64,000 nt of DNA, taken from assembly GCF_000004195.4 (NCBI RefSeq), contig NC_030683.2:2398772-2462771 (forward strand), in the 5' to 3' direction. The notes under the pieces were generated by a model that ran no database searches, had not been told where the DNA came from, and saw nothing but the letters and a program-made list of their open reading frames with translations. A program made the translations under genes and the position numbers. Positions within the stretch are counted from its first letter, which is position 1; every line of letters begins with the position of its first letter. This DNA comes from Xenopus tropicalis. Lineage: Eukaryota > Chordata > Amphibia > Anura > Pipidae. Below, in pieces: positions 37,001 through 47,852 of the stretch.

Positions 37001-37950
37001 GCCAATCAGTATGTCTGTACAGTAATGGTGTTTGGTACAAACTAGTAGCTAAACCATTATTTGTTTCCCCCCCCAGATCCTTCTATGATGCAACTGGAAA
37101 TTGAAGATCTTGATCTGGAGAACCAGTAAGTTCCTTGTTTGGGAGGGATAATAAAATCCGTGACTTTTTTCCCATGATATTTCATAGGCCGTAGGGCTCA
37201 TTCATAGATGCTAAATAGCTTCCCATTGGCCATTAATTGTAGTACACTGCCAAGACTTGTTGTTTACTGGTTGCTATTGACAACTGTACTTGAGTAAATT
37301 AACAGCTATGTAACAAAAAGATATGTGATTTTAAGGATTTGGATCAGCCAAAATTTGGCCGAATCCCGAACCGAATCCTGGATTTGGTGCATCCCTAGTT
37401 TTTCCACTAAATAAAATGTATGTGCAGTTACCATATCTGAGTATACAGCCTATAGAATAAACCCACTCATAAACAATTTACCCTTTGAGGCCCTTGCGGC
37501 AGTCAGAATTCCCCAGTACCGAAACCCTTAGTGTAAAGGATAATTAATACAAAATAAATATTGACGCAGGATATAAAGTCACTTGGGTTGGGAGGGTCTG
37601 TAACCGTATATTATTTGTAGCTAAATGGCCCCTATTGCTTTTTAAGGTTTCATTTGTGTGATTTTATTTGTTTTTTTTTTTTTGCAGATATTAGACTGGG
37701 AGGCATTCGAGAAGAAACCCGAGCTCTGGAACTGCAGCAGAATGGACTGAGCCAGGAGATCCAGAAACGCTCTGTGTTTTATAAAAAGCAGAACCCTCAA
37801 CTGTGGGGGGGCCCAGGGGAGAGACTGACCAATGAGGAGCCAGAAAGTATATTTATATCCCCTGGGGCCCTGCCCGTGCCATATACAAGCATGGGGGGGT
37901 GGTGGAGGGACTTTCTGGTAGCGACTCAGGTCACATGTGGGGTATTTTGA
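30539..37950 (+). CDS. Novel modular multi-exon gene, ~490 aa, function unknown
   Basis: Join of 30539-30592, 30840-30882, 31192-31253, 31571-31649, 32145-32185, 32468-32555, 33996-34036, 34319-34424, 34782-34831, 35225-35348, 35821-35870, 36090-36213, 36464-36510, 36691-36991 and 37688-37950 (1473 nt, 490 aa plus stop). Every junction is GT-AG and the frame stays open. I do not recognise the family. The N-terminus is basic (MSERMRKFFKNIFGQNNQ, then RFKKLRKRISRLFGCRR). After it come repeated modules: ISFKKCCEKIKMRV twice, a D-x-DSYFA..EYSTEYPEAFE block twice, and GCSSDIPPIGSQDSDEVGPY plus IKWFKIEVEDALNRIF twice. Four 19-aa acidic repeats follow. No signal peptide or membrane segment is visible. 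Internal exons alternate phase 0-to-1 and 1-to-0. Last-exon choice is uncertain (see 37077-37129). The start is the first ATG of an open frame next to an acceptor-like site. Expression is unproven. Confidence 0.72.
30930..31078 (+). repeat. (TCTA)n microsatellite in intron 2
   Basis: Tandem TATC/TCTA tetranucleotides, interrupted by three CATCGTTCTATT-type inserts, followed by an AAAT run at about 31136-31155. It lies between coding exons 2 and 3. Confidence 0.95.
31813..31914. mobile_element. Short TIR element (MITE-like) in intron 4
   Basis: About 100 bp bounded by inverted ends ACAGGTATGGGATCTGTTAT and ATAATGGGTCCCATACCTGT. Inside is CTCCAAATTACGTAAATACC. It is a contracted copy of the element at 32719-33764. 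Family not assigned. Confidence 0.7.
32719..33764. mobile_element. TIR element with internal ~112-bp tandem repeats in intron 6
   Basis: It has the same inverted ends as the intron 4 copy (ACAGGTATGGGATCTGTTAT at the left, ATGGGTCCCATACCTGT at the right). Between them are about seven direct copies of a ~112-bp unit (TGATTCCCTTTTCTCTGTAA, AACAGTACCTGTACTTGATC, TTATTGGGGCAGAACAGCCC). The first copy is more diverged (ACGATTTCTTTTTTCTCTG at about 32825). Confidence 0.8.
34738..36213 (+). repeat. Duplicated exon pair (exons 9-10 and 11-12)
   Basis: The block starting TTTGGTACAAACTAGTAGCT at 34738 recurs at about 35772, and once more before exon 15 at about 37030. Exons 10 and 12 (124 nt each) are almost identical and encode the same 39 residues before DA or AP. 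Exons 9 and 11 (50 nt each) are more diverged, DYCLTQTEDEDDEREPL against DPPTMQMEIEDIELEPL. Confidence 0.93.
36739..36966 (+). repeat. 57-bp coding minisatellite inside exon 14 (4 copies)
   Basis: Four direct copies of a 57-bp unit encode EVPVPFILDDSDRESIDQE (19 aa) in frame. Only two substitutions separate the last copy from the others (TTATACTGG for TTATATTGG, and GATAAAG for GATAGAG, giving Lys for Arg). The repeat is acidic and has alternating hydrophobic and Ser/Asp stretches, so phosphorylation is possible but not shown. Near identity suggests recent expansion. Confidence 0.95.
37077..37129 (+). other. Alternative or terminal exon 15 of the modular gene
   Basis: A third copy of the 50-nt exon, DPSMMQLEIEDLDLENQ, follows CCCCCCCCAG. 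Compared with the earlier copies (CCACTG then GTAAGTTCC), its donor region has lost one base (AACCA then GTAAGTTCC). If it is not spliced the frame stops at TAA 37127-37129 (420 aa). If GTAAG at 37126 is used, the next exon gives one more codon and TAG. Skipping this exon joins exon 14 to 37688 in frame and gives the 490-aa product. Confidence 0.6.
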
Positions 37951-38011
37951 TCCCCATCTCTTATCTGTGGAAATGTCTCTGTGGAAATAAGAGATGCTTA
38001 TTGTTAAACCA

Positions 38012-38017
38012 AATAAA
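38012..38017 (+). terminator. AATAAA polyadenylation signal
   Basis: AATAAA lies 62 bp after the TGA at 37948-37950, in unique DNA, as expected for the 3' end of the gene. The cleavage site is not identifiable. Confidence 0.6.
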
Positions 38018-38290
38018 AATGGACGCCTTATGATTAATATGAATTATTATTACTTGCCCTTTGCGCCATGTGCTCCCTATCCTTGTGCCACAAACACACG
38101 CTTGGTTTCTTACAGACAATGCAAAAACTATATTTCTCCCATTCAGCGGGGGAGGGATTATAAAGGGCACACTCTCACATGTGCTGCCCCACAGCTCGCT
38201 CTCCCAGGGGTGTATTTAGGTGCCACCCTAGGCCTAAACGCGCCCTCAGGTTGCGGGAGTGATGCCACTTCCTGCTGATACTCACTGAGA
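38018..38290. other. Spacer between gene and repeat
   Basis: Unique short stretch ending where the large repeat restarts at 38291 (CCCCTCTGCCCCCCCAGCAT). Nothing further recognised. Confidence 0.5.
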
Positions 38291-40688
38291 CCCCTCTGCC
38301 CCCCCAGCATTGCCCCAGATTTAAATAGGATTGATCTGGCGGGGGCTGGGGCAGTGTCTTATTATATGGCAGGGTTCCCTTTAGAATCTCACAATTATAA
38401 TTTGTACAAAAAACAAATAGTTTTGCTCGGGTTCATACTGTATTTCCCATATGTCCTGCAATCACTAGCATTGGCTCCATAACCGGATTTATTTTGTGCC
38501 ACTAGCCCACCACCCGCCTGCTTGGCTAATGATTAAATCCATGTTAGCCATTCCTTTCTCACGAGACATTATACGGTACAGAGCTTTGTTTATCCTATTA
38601 AACTGACTGAAACAATTCCGATTACTGGAAGGGGTAATAATACTTTAGGGTTCATCTAGGCCCATATAGTGCAGCTGCAGTTGTGCAACTTTACACACAA
38701 TGGTGGCAGGGAAAATGCCATTCTATAGGTACTTGGGGCTAAAGCTGCAATCTCTACACTGGGCAGCGCTACTTCCATCCTGCCTCCTCTTGCACATCTT
38801 GTGATTCTGGGGGGCCCATAGGTCCCACAGTGGGCTGTGTCAGCACTTGCACCTAATGAATGGATGGCATTCTGACAAGCAGAACTGACAACATCTGAAC
38901 TCAATTGCCTCAAAGAGTGCATGTAACTGCCAGGGTCGGACTGGGTAAAAACCCGGTGGGCCCTGCCGGCCCAGACCCGATCTCCGTGGGACTACCCCAC
39001 CCAAAGATCTCCCCCATCGTGCCTAAGGTAAAACTAAAGCAGGCATGTTTGGGGGAGGGAGTTAGGCAGGCCCCCAGAGGGGGTGTGGGGGCCAGGGTGG
39101 GGCCCCTTGGGGGGGGTGTGGGGCCCCTGGGAGGCCTGGGTCTTGCACCCCCCAGTCCGACCTTGGTAGCTGCACTTTTGCCCCAATAGCATTCTCTGGC
39201 AATTGGCACAGTTAAGGCAACTCTGGTTTTGAGGTTATGTGGCTTTAAATTGACTGTAAGGCTCTCGCCTATCACATTTGAATTGTGAGAGTGCTGTCAG
39301 GAATGAGCAGTCTCAGGGAGGATATTTGATGTGAATGCTGTCATGGGAAAACGTTGTTTTCAAAATGCATCTGTTAATGGCACATTGCAAGTTCATTTTT
39401 CAGAAGAGAAAACATATTTTGTAATGTTTATTTTGGAGGTGAGGCCCTGCTTTTCTTCTTGCTGCTAACTTGAAATGCTTTGGCTGGGGGAGAGGGATTG
39501 GAAGTGTATGGACTCAATGGGGGGAACTCACAAAGGTGGAGAGAGACCTTTTCTGAGGTAAAAGTTGAGGTAAAAGTTGTGGAAAAACTGCTGGAAAACA
39601 CTTTCACCATATTCACAAACAGAAATACACCTAAATTCCGACTCAACCGCCACGTTTTAGTTTTTGGCAAAAGAAAGACAGTTTACAGACACTTTTGTGA
39701 GTTTGTCATTTAAACAACGTTTATACGACATTTTAACAACATTCTTTCCTGAATTTTGTCTCCGCCATTTTTAAAATGGAGTAAAGCTCAGTGTAACCCT
39801 GTCAGATAAATTCTAAGCTTTTCTGTTTTGTCTCCATTTCCCACCTCTGGGGGAACAATAGGTGCAAAAAGCCTCATTAACATTAAAGTAAAACACTGAT
39901 TAAACAAAAAGATTCATTTATATCTTATATATAAAAAAGTTTTTACCTCACATTTGCCTAGTTATGATAGCTTTAGCTTAACCCTTTCACTGCCAGCCGT
40001 TTTGGACCAAAGTGGAACTTCTACTGCCAGACAGTTTTTGAACATTTTGCACTGTTTCACTTTAGGGGCTTTTCCTTGGGGGGACTTTTAGTTTACCCAG
40101 GAAAACGATATATTGTTTTTTTCAGGACAACCTAAGCTTTCAAAATATGGTGGAATTTTTGTGTAATTACAATTCTGTAACAAGATATAGGCTTCTAGAT
40201 ATCTAAAAAATGAAAAAAAATTATATTTTCCATAATATAAACACATACATCAGAAACAAAAAATATTTTATGCACAAAAATACAACTGATTTGGAAAGTC
40301 CCATGTCTCCTGAACATGCCAATACCAAATATATATAGTTTTATGGAGATTTCTCACTTGTATAGATCAAAAACTCCTAGCAGTACACTACCAAATTTCC
40401 AAAGCACTGCTCCATAAAGCTGCATACTTTAGATTTCAAGGTCACAAATTCCACTAACATAAGGTTTATCCAAGAAAATTATACATTTTTAGAAAGAACA
40501 GATTCTGTGGAATCCAGAATAGGCACAACTGTCTGTCTACTCCAAACTATCAAGTCACAATGCTTTCCTAAAGTTATTGGTTTTTATCAAAATTTGTGAA
40601 ATGTATTAAAAATTGCTTCAAAGCTTCCTGTCTATAGTATCTTATCTCCTACAGGTCATAAAGTAACCAGATAAAACACCCTAAATAT

Positions 40689-43600
40689 GAACGCCAGGGG
40701 TCCACTGAACAGTTTGATGCCCAATTTGTATAGGTTTACTTAAGTATGTGGCATGTAGGGGCCCCAATGGGAACATACCCCCATGTGATCTATCATTTCT
40801 GTCATTCCAGCTTCTGCAAAATCAACACATTTACATCATATTGTGTGGGATAAAGCTACAAAAAAGTACGCTTACCCCAGAAAGCCATATATTTTTGGAA
40901 AGTACACGTTCAGACAAATCCAACATGGGTAAAGAGTCCTTTCTACACCAAAGTACCAATCTGCAAAGTTTTCCTAAAGTTAGTGGTTTCTATGACATTT
41001 CAGAAAATCGCCTAAAAATGTTGCAATTTGCTGCATTTATCTCACACAATTTCTTGCATACAAAGGCAAATCACCCCAAATAGGAATATCAGAGGCCTAC
41101 TGAACAGTTTGATGCCCTATATGCATAGATTTACCAAACTATGCGGAGTACAGCGGCACCCAAATAAAAATAGTGCATATGAATTTGCACATAAGACGCT
41201 CCGGCTCATGCAGTTTTTGCACCCGGTATGTGTATTATGTGCAATAAGACCCCCTAACAGTACAGAGACCCTATAAAATCATACATTTTCCGAAAGTACA
41301 CATTCTGACAAAACAAATATGGGTAAATACGTCTTTCTACTGCAAACTACCAAACTACAAAGCTATGCTAAACAAAACGGTTTTTATGGCATTTCTGAAA
41401 ATTGTCACAAAGCTTGCAGGTTACCTCATTATGTACCCCCCCATTTTGTAACGTATCAACATAAAACTTTCTAAATATTAACGCCAGGGGTCTACTGAAC
41501 AGTTTGATGCCCTATATGCATATATTGGCCAAACTACGTGCCGTACAGGGGCACCCAAATAAAAATAGTGCATATGAATTTTCACATAAGATGCTTCGGC
41601 TCATGCAATTTTTGCACCCGGTATGTGTATTATGTGGCATAAGAACCCCTAACAGTACGAAGACCTTAGAAAGCCATATATTTTCTGAAAGTACACATTC
41701 TGACAAAACAAAAATGGGTAAATACATCTTTCTACTGCAAACTACCAAACTACAAAACTATGCTAAACAGAATGGTTTTTATAATATTTCTGAAAATTGT
41801 CACAAAGCTTGCATTTTGCCCCATTATGTACCCCCACAATTTGTAACATATCAACATAAAACACTCTAAATATGAACGCCAGGGGTCTACTGAACAGTTT
41901 GATGCCCTATATGCATTGATTTACCAAACTATGCGGAGTACAGCAGCACCCAAATAAAAATAGTGCATATGAATTTTCACATATGACGCTTCGGCTCATG
42001 CAGTTTTTGAACCCGGTATGTGTATTATGTGCAATAAGACCCCCTAACAGTACAGAGACCCTAGAAAATCATACATTTTCCGAAAGTACACATTCTGACA
42101 AAACAAAAATGAGTAAATACGTCTTTCTACTGCAAACTACCAAACTACAAAGCTATGCTAAACAGAACGGTTTTTATGGCATTTCTGAAAATTGTCACAA
42201 AGCTTGCATGTTACCTCATTATGTAACCCCCCATTTTGTAATGTATCAACATAAAACTTTCTAAATATGAACGCCAGGGGTCTACTGAACAGTTTGATGC
42301 CCTATATGCATATATTGGCCAAACTACGTGCCATACAGGGGCACCCAAATAAAAATAGTGCATATGAATTTTGACATAAGATGCTTCGGCTCATGCAATT
42401 TTTGCACCCGGTATGTGTATTATGTGGCATAAGAACCACTAACAGTATGAAGACCTTAGAAAACCATATATTTTCTGAAAGTACACATTCTGACAAAACA
42501 AAAATGGGTAAATACATCTTTCTACTGCAAACTACCAAACTACAAAGCTATGCTAAACAGAATGGTTTTTATAATATTTCTGAAAATCGTCACAAAGCTT
42601 GCATTTTGCCCCATTATGTACCCCCACAATTTGTAACATATCAACATAAAACACTCTAAATATGAACGCCAGGGGTCTACTGAACAGTTTGATGCCCTAT
42701 ATGCATTGATTTACCAAACTATGCGGAGTACAGCGCACCCAAATGAAAATAGTGCATATGAATTTTCACAAATGACACTCCGGCTCATGCAGTTTTTGAA
42801 CCCGGTATGTGTATTATGTGCAATAAGACCCCCTAACAGTACAGAGACCCTAGAAAACCATACATTTTCCGAAAGTACACATTCTGAAAAAACAAAAATG
42901 GGTAAATACAACTTTCTACTGCAAACTACCTAACTACAAAGCTATGCTAAACAGAACGGTTTTTATGGCATTTCTGAAAATCGTCACAAAGCTTGCATTT
43001 TACCCCATTATGTACCCCCCACATTTTGTAACGTATCAACATAAAACTTTCTAAATATGAACGCCAGGGGTCTACTGAACAGTTTGATGCCCTATATGCA
43101 TATATTGGTCAAACTACGTGCCGTACAGGGGCACCCAAATAAAAATAGTGCATATGAATTTTCACATAAGACGCTCCAGCTCATGCAATTTTTGCACCCG
43201 GTATGTGTATTATGTGGCATAAGACCCCCTAACAGTACGAAGACCCTAGAAAACCATATATTTTCCGAAAGTACACATTCTGACAAAACAAAAATGGGTA
43301 AATAAAACTTTCTACTGCAAACTACCAAACTACAAAGCTATGCTAAACTGAACGGTTTATGTGACATTTCTGAAAATCGGCACAAAGCTTGCATGTTGCC
43401 CCATTATGTACCCCACATTTTGTAACGTACCAACATAAAACACTTTAAGTATGAACGCCAGGGGTCTACTGAACAGTTTGATGCCCAATATGCATAGATT
43501 TACCAAACTATGTGGGGTACACAGGATGGCAAATTGAAATACAGCAGACAAAATATCCATATGGCAAGAATAAAAATGATGCAGTAAAAAAAAAAAAAAA

Positions 43601-43850
43601 ATTACAAAATTACATACGTGTGTAAGTGTGTGTGTACGCATGGCAAAATGTATTTTATGTGCATGTGTGTGCAAGCAAGTGTGAGTGTTGTGAAGGTGTG
43701 AACCCCCCAAAAAATGTAAGTGTGTGTGTAAGTGTAAGTATAAGTGTGTATTAGTGCAATATGTGTGTATATGTGTGTATATTTGTGTGTGTGTGTGTTT
43801 GTGGCACCTACCCCCTGTCAAGATGCTGGAGATCGCTGGTGGGAGACATC
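40689..43850 (+). repeat. Eight ~395-bp tandem repeats in the piggyBac-like element
   Basis: Landmark GAACGCCAGGGGTCTACTGA, or a close variant, occurs at about 40689, 41085, 41480, 41874, 42269, 42664, 43060 and 43453, a steady 390-396-bp step. From 41085 two subtypes alternate: one with TTTACCAAACTATGCGGAGT (41085, 41874, 42664) and one with TTGGCCAAACTACGTGCC (41480, 42269, 43060). The array therefore has a ~790-bp higher order. The last unit breaks into a GT-rich stretch (about 43612-43800). Frames within it are shadows of the repeat. Confidence 0.93.
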
Positions 43851-44025
43851 AGACCCAAGGACTGCAGCTTCTGCGACCAAAAATCCTAAGTGGGTGGCAC
43901 AGGAAGTGAGGGGAGCAAAGGGAGGGAGCGCAGGAAGAAGGAAGAGAGCTGGCGTTTCCTGTGGGGCCCCTGGACGATCGCGCCCCAGGGGCCACCACTT
44001 ACCCCCCTCTGCTCGTTCTCTAGGG

Positions 44026-44177
44026 GGTTCTTTATCCTGCGATCGTTCTCTGCGCTCGGATTAAGCGCCGAGCGCAGAAAACGAGAGCAGGATAAAGAAA
44101 ACGTTGCTCCTACGTGCGTGGCGCCTAACGCCTTTTAATGCCAGCACGTAGGAGCTACGTGCTTGGCGTTAAAAGGG
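44026..44177. repeat. Terminal hairpins of the piggyBac-like element
   Basis: TTCTTTATCCTGCGATCGTT...CTGCGCTCGG is followed after a short loop by CGCCGAGCGCAG...GCAGGATAAAGAA, a near-perfect ~30-bp stem (about 44026-44100). A second fold pairs GCTCCTACGTGC with GCACGTAGGAGC (about 44105-44156). The final CTACGTGCTTGGCGTTAAAA also pairs with the TAACGCC just upstream. Confidence 0.8.
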
Positions 44178-44407
44178 TTAATGAATGAGGCAATAATAAC
44201 ATTTTGAGTGAATATATTGTTTAAATTTTTATTTAAATGAAAAGTAAATTTTTTGTTTTAGCAGCAGCGCCTCCTCCTTTAGCTGTGTCCCTTCTGTTCC
44301 CAGCAGCCATCTTGGGGATCAGCAAACAGCCCAGCACACTGGCACCCAAACTGGGATATTGGGGTACAGGGTTGGAGTGGGCCAATAGGGCATTGGATAA
44401 AAACCCG

Positions 44408-44767
44408 GTGGGCCCTAGTCCTGTTGGACCTTGTTTCACCGGGCAGGTTGGTGTGTGGGCCGGATTGCTGCTGGCCAGTAATCAGTAGGGGCTAGAGAGG
44501 TAGTGCGGGGGCAGATTAGTGCGGGGGGTGGGCCCTAGTCCTGTTGGACCTTGTTTCACCGGGCAGGTTGGTGTGTGGGCCGGATTGCTACTGGCCAGTA
44601 ATCAGTAGGGGCTAGAGAAGTAGTGTGGGGGCAGATTAGTGCGGGGGGTGGGCCCTAGTCCTGTTGGACCTTGTTTCACCGGGCAGGTTGGTGTGGGGGC
44701 GGATTGCTGCTGGCCAGTAATCAGTAGGGGCTAGAGAGGTAGTGCGGGGGCAGATTAGTGAGGGGGG
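44408..44767 (+). repeat. 120-bp direct triplication in unit 3
   Basis: GTGGGCCCTAGTCCTGTTGG starts at 44408, 44528 and 44648, an exact 120-bp period with a few substitutions and a one-base loss in the third copy. Other units carry one copy only. Confidence 0.93.
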
Positions 44768-47700
44768 TGGGCCCTTGATTCACTTTTTCCCATGAAGAAG
44801 GTATTTAGGCCCTTAAATCTTGGTAGAGAAGTGGAATTTCACAGAAATCTAGAAAACATTAGCATAGCGCATTTGTTTCCCCTCCGGTATTCACATAATT
44901 GCCAGCGGGGGAGCATTTTCATGAGATTAGTCATCTGCGGTAGCTCAGATTTACCAGCAACAACTAATCTCCTAGTGTGCCATTACACTAAATCTGAGCA
45001 GGTAACAGGGCAGTGGAGAGAATGCATTGGTCATGTGATAGGTTGCCTTCAGGGGGGTAGAGGGGGTACAACTGTACCGGGCCCTGTGAAATCTTTCTTA
45101 GAGGGGCCCCATCGCGGCGCAAAAGTTACGTAACTTCTGCAAAAACTGCTTAGAAAGCTACGTAACTTGCCTAGAAACTTACGTAACTTGTGTATGAAGT
45201 AAAAGCCAATGCAGAGAAGCTTTGCAGGGACAAACCCCACTGACCCCCAATGAATGAAAAAACTTAAGATTAAATTCCACTGACCCCCAATGAACTGACT
45301 GACTTATTAGCACTTTATTATTCACTTTGACTGTTTATATGAACTGCTTATTATAGAGTAATATCAGCTGTTTATATTACACACATAAGGGACGTGTCCA
45401 ATATTTTGGTACCGCACAATTGTGTTCATGGGGGGGGGCCCCATATAAATAATTTGTTTCTGATGGCGGCCCTGGTTGCCATGGTGCCATCAGATCTCAC
45501 AGGAAGGTGACCCAGTGGTAGAACAAGCAGTGAAGGAGGAGCCGCTGCCAGTCTGTAGGTAGCAGAGCTGTTACACACACTGACTGTGGCATGGGAAAGT
45601 CTGATGTGGGACTCAGCTCACAATTATATCATCATTTTAAATACATGCAATAAACTCCAGCTCTTCCATAAGCTCCGTGCATTTGCCTGCACATCACCAC
45701 CTTGCTCCTACAGTGATGCTAAAATTCTGGGGAAAATGCAACCTTACGGGGAGAACAAACATCATGATTGCATTTGAAATTGCACTTGTGGATGTACATT
45801 ATATGACACTGTTGATAACTCTGGTACTAGTCGGGGAAGGCAGCTATTGAGCAGAAATAGAGGTTACATATATAATGGCGGATTATTGGCCTCAGTGAGT
45901 GCCGGGACTTGTTGCTCAGTAACACCGGGGGGCTGCTGTACCCCATCACTACCTAGGGGGGAATTTGCAGGAGATTTTTGCCCATGCCCAGTTATACCCA
46001 GCCAGTGTGAGTCTGATATATGGAGAAACAGAGTTGGCAGCTTGGCATCACTGGTGGGTAGAACTGGGGTAGTTCTTTCTGCAGTTGCAGGAAAGCAATC
46101 TTGTGTTACCCACTAATCCCTGTATCTGCCCCTCCAGTTCCTCCCTATCAGACACAGGCGAGTATAATTATGAGATTCGGTGCCAGTTCAGCTTGAGGCC
46201 CATACGGTTCTGTAGCACAGGCTCTGTACCCACCAACCCCTTGGTTTGCTCCCAGTATAATCGTTATTATCATTATTATACTGACAGTCCCTGGGCTCCA
46301 TCTCTCTGTCTCACTTCTCTCTCATGTTTTTCCCTTTTATAACACAAAGCCCCTATTTTTGCTCAGTTCCACTAATTGTTCTTTTCAGTATTGTTCATTT
46401 CTTAGATTTACTGCATGTGAATGACTTGATATACAGTGCCCTGGAAAAGTCTGGGGCAGCTCCTGGGGACCCAAGAAACTACCAACTGCCAACTCCACAA
46501 AATCATCTAAACATTTTAATGCCAAACAGCTTTACTGGGCCTTGTTGACACCAGGCCCCCTGAACAGCCTCCTGGTCAGTATCTCACTGGCCTGGCCAGT
46601 ATTACACAAAGTATGGGAGTTATATTAAAGAAAACTGGAATTTCTCTGGGAAAAATATCTGAAAAATTGTGTACTGACAAAAACCCATTCACAAATCTCA
46701 AAAATATCTAGAAGTAAAACTAAAATCATCTATTTCTCAAAATTGCATTGTAAATATGTGCCAGGAAGCAGTCAGTAACCTTGGGCTCACAGGCTTTTCA
46801 GAAAGATACAGCAATGTCTGGTACAAGCATTCTATGGCAATTGGCACAGTTAAGGCAACTCTGGTTTTGAGGTTATGTGGCTTTAAATTGACTGTAAGGC
46901 TCTCGCCTATCACATTTAAATTGTGAGAGTGCTGTCAGGAATGAGCAGTCTCAGGGAGGATATTTGATGTGAATGCTGTCATGGGAAAACGTTTGTTTTT
47001 TTTCCAAAATGCATCTGTTAATGGCACATTGAAAGTTCATTTTTCCAAAGAGAAAACAAATATATTTTTTATTTTGGAGCTTGACGTGAGGCCCTGCTTT
47101 TCTTCTTGCTGCTAACTTGAAATGCTTTGGCTGGGGGAGAGGGATTGGAAGTGTATGGACTCAATGGGGGGAAACTCACAAAGGTGGAGAGAGACCTTTT
47201 CTGAGGTAAAAGTAGTGGAAAAACTGGTGGAAAACACTTTCTCCATATTCACAAACAGAAATACACCTAAATTTCGACTCAACCACCACGTTTCGGTTTG
47301 TGGTGAAAGAAAGACAGTTTACAGACACTTTTGTGAATTTGACTTTTAAACAACATTTCTCCGCCATTTTTAAAATGGAGTAAAGCTCAGTGTAACCCTG
47401 TCAGATAAATTCTAAGCTCTTCTGTTTTGCTTTGTTTCACCCAGTCTCCCTTTCCCACCTCTGGTAGAGGCCCCATTGGGGGGACATAAACGTATTAATG
47501 GGGATTAACAGACAATTTTCTGTCTAACCCAAGAACAATAGGTGCAAAAAGCCTCATTAACATTAAAGTAAAACACTGATTAAACAAAAAGATTAATTTA
47601 TATCTTATATATAAAAAAGTTTTTACCTCACATTTGCATTGTTATGATAGCTTTAGCTTAATGAATGAGGCAATAATAACATTTTGAGTGAATATATTGT

Positions 47701-47852
47701 ATACATTTTTATTTAAATGAAAAGTAAATGTTTAGTTTTAGCAGCAGCGCCTCCTCCTTTAGCTCTGTCCCTTCTGTTCCCAGCAGCCATCTTGGGGATG
47801 ATAACAGCCCAGCACACTGGCACCCAAACTGGGATATTGGGGTACGGGGTTG

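Larger units (their letters stand above)
39982..44177. mobile_element. piggyBac-like non-autonomous element, 4.2 kb
   Basis: The element starts CCCTTTCACTGCCAGCCG and ends CGTTAAAAGGG, and TTAA flanks it on both sides (39978-39981 and 44178-44181). Seven other copies of the host unit show a single TTAA at this site, so insertion with TTAA duplication is directly visible. CCC...GGG ends with TTAA are the mark of the piggyBac superfamily. No transposase-like frame is present, so it would depend on another element. Inside are eight ~395-bp tandem repeats, a GT-rich tract and strong terminal hairpins. From memory the architecture resembles the Tx1D element of Xenopus laevis. Confidence 0.88.
38291..46826 (+). 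repeat. Large composite repeat, unit 3 with leading A segment (interrupted by piggyBac-like element)
   Basis: 38291-39189 is the A segment, which matches 19887-20789. The unit proper starts at 39190, is split at 39982-44177 by a TTAA element, and then runs through a 120-bp triplication (44408-44767), the long TTACGTAA block and a type-1 tail (45611-46826). It is the closest relative of unit 1. It holds no intact gene. Confidence 0.93.

Noticed and set aside
36685..37045. Alternative open frames through exon 14 on both strands
   Set aside because: The 57-bp repeat is a multiple of 3, so any frame without a stop stays open. Only the frame that matches the exon phases on both sides was kept.
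41512..43328. Repeated ~78-aa minus-strand frame in the piggyBac-like element
   Set aside because: It occurs once in each alternate 395-bp unit, overlaps plus-strand frames of equal length and has no transposase motif.
40689..43850. Regular ~395-bp repeats considered as a CRISPR-like array
   Set aside because: Repeats are contiguous with no spacers, far too long, and lie inside a TTAA-flanked transposon in a vertebrate genome.
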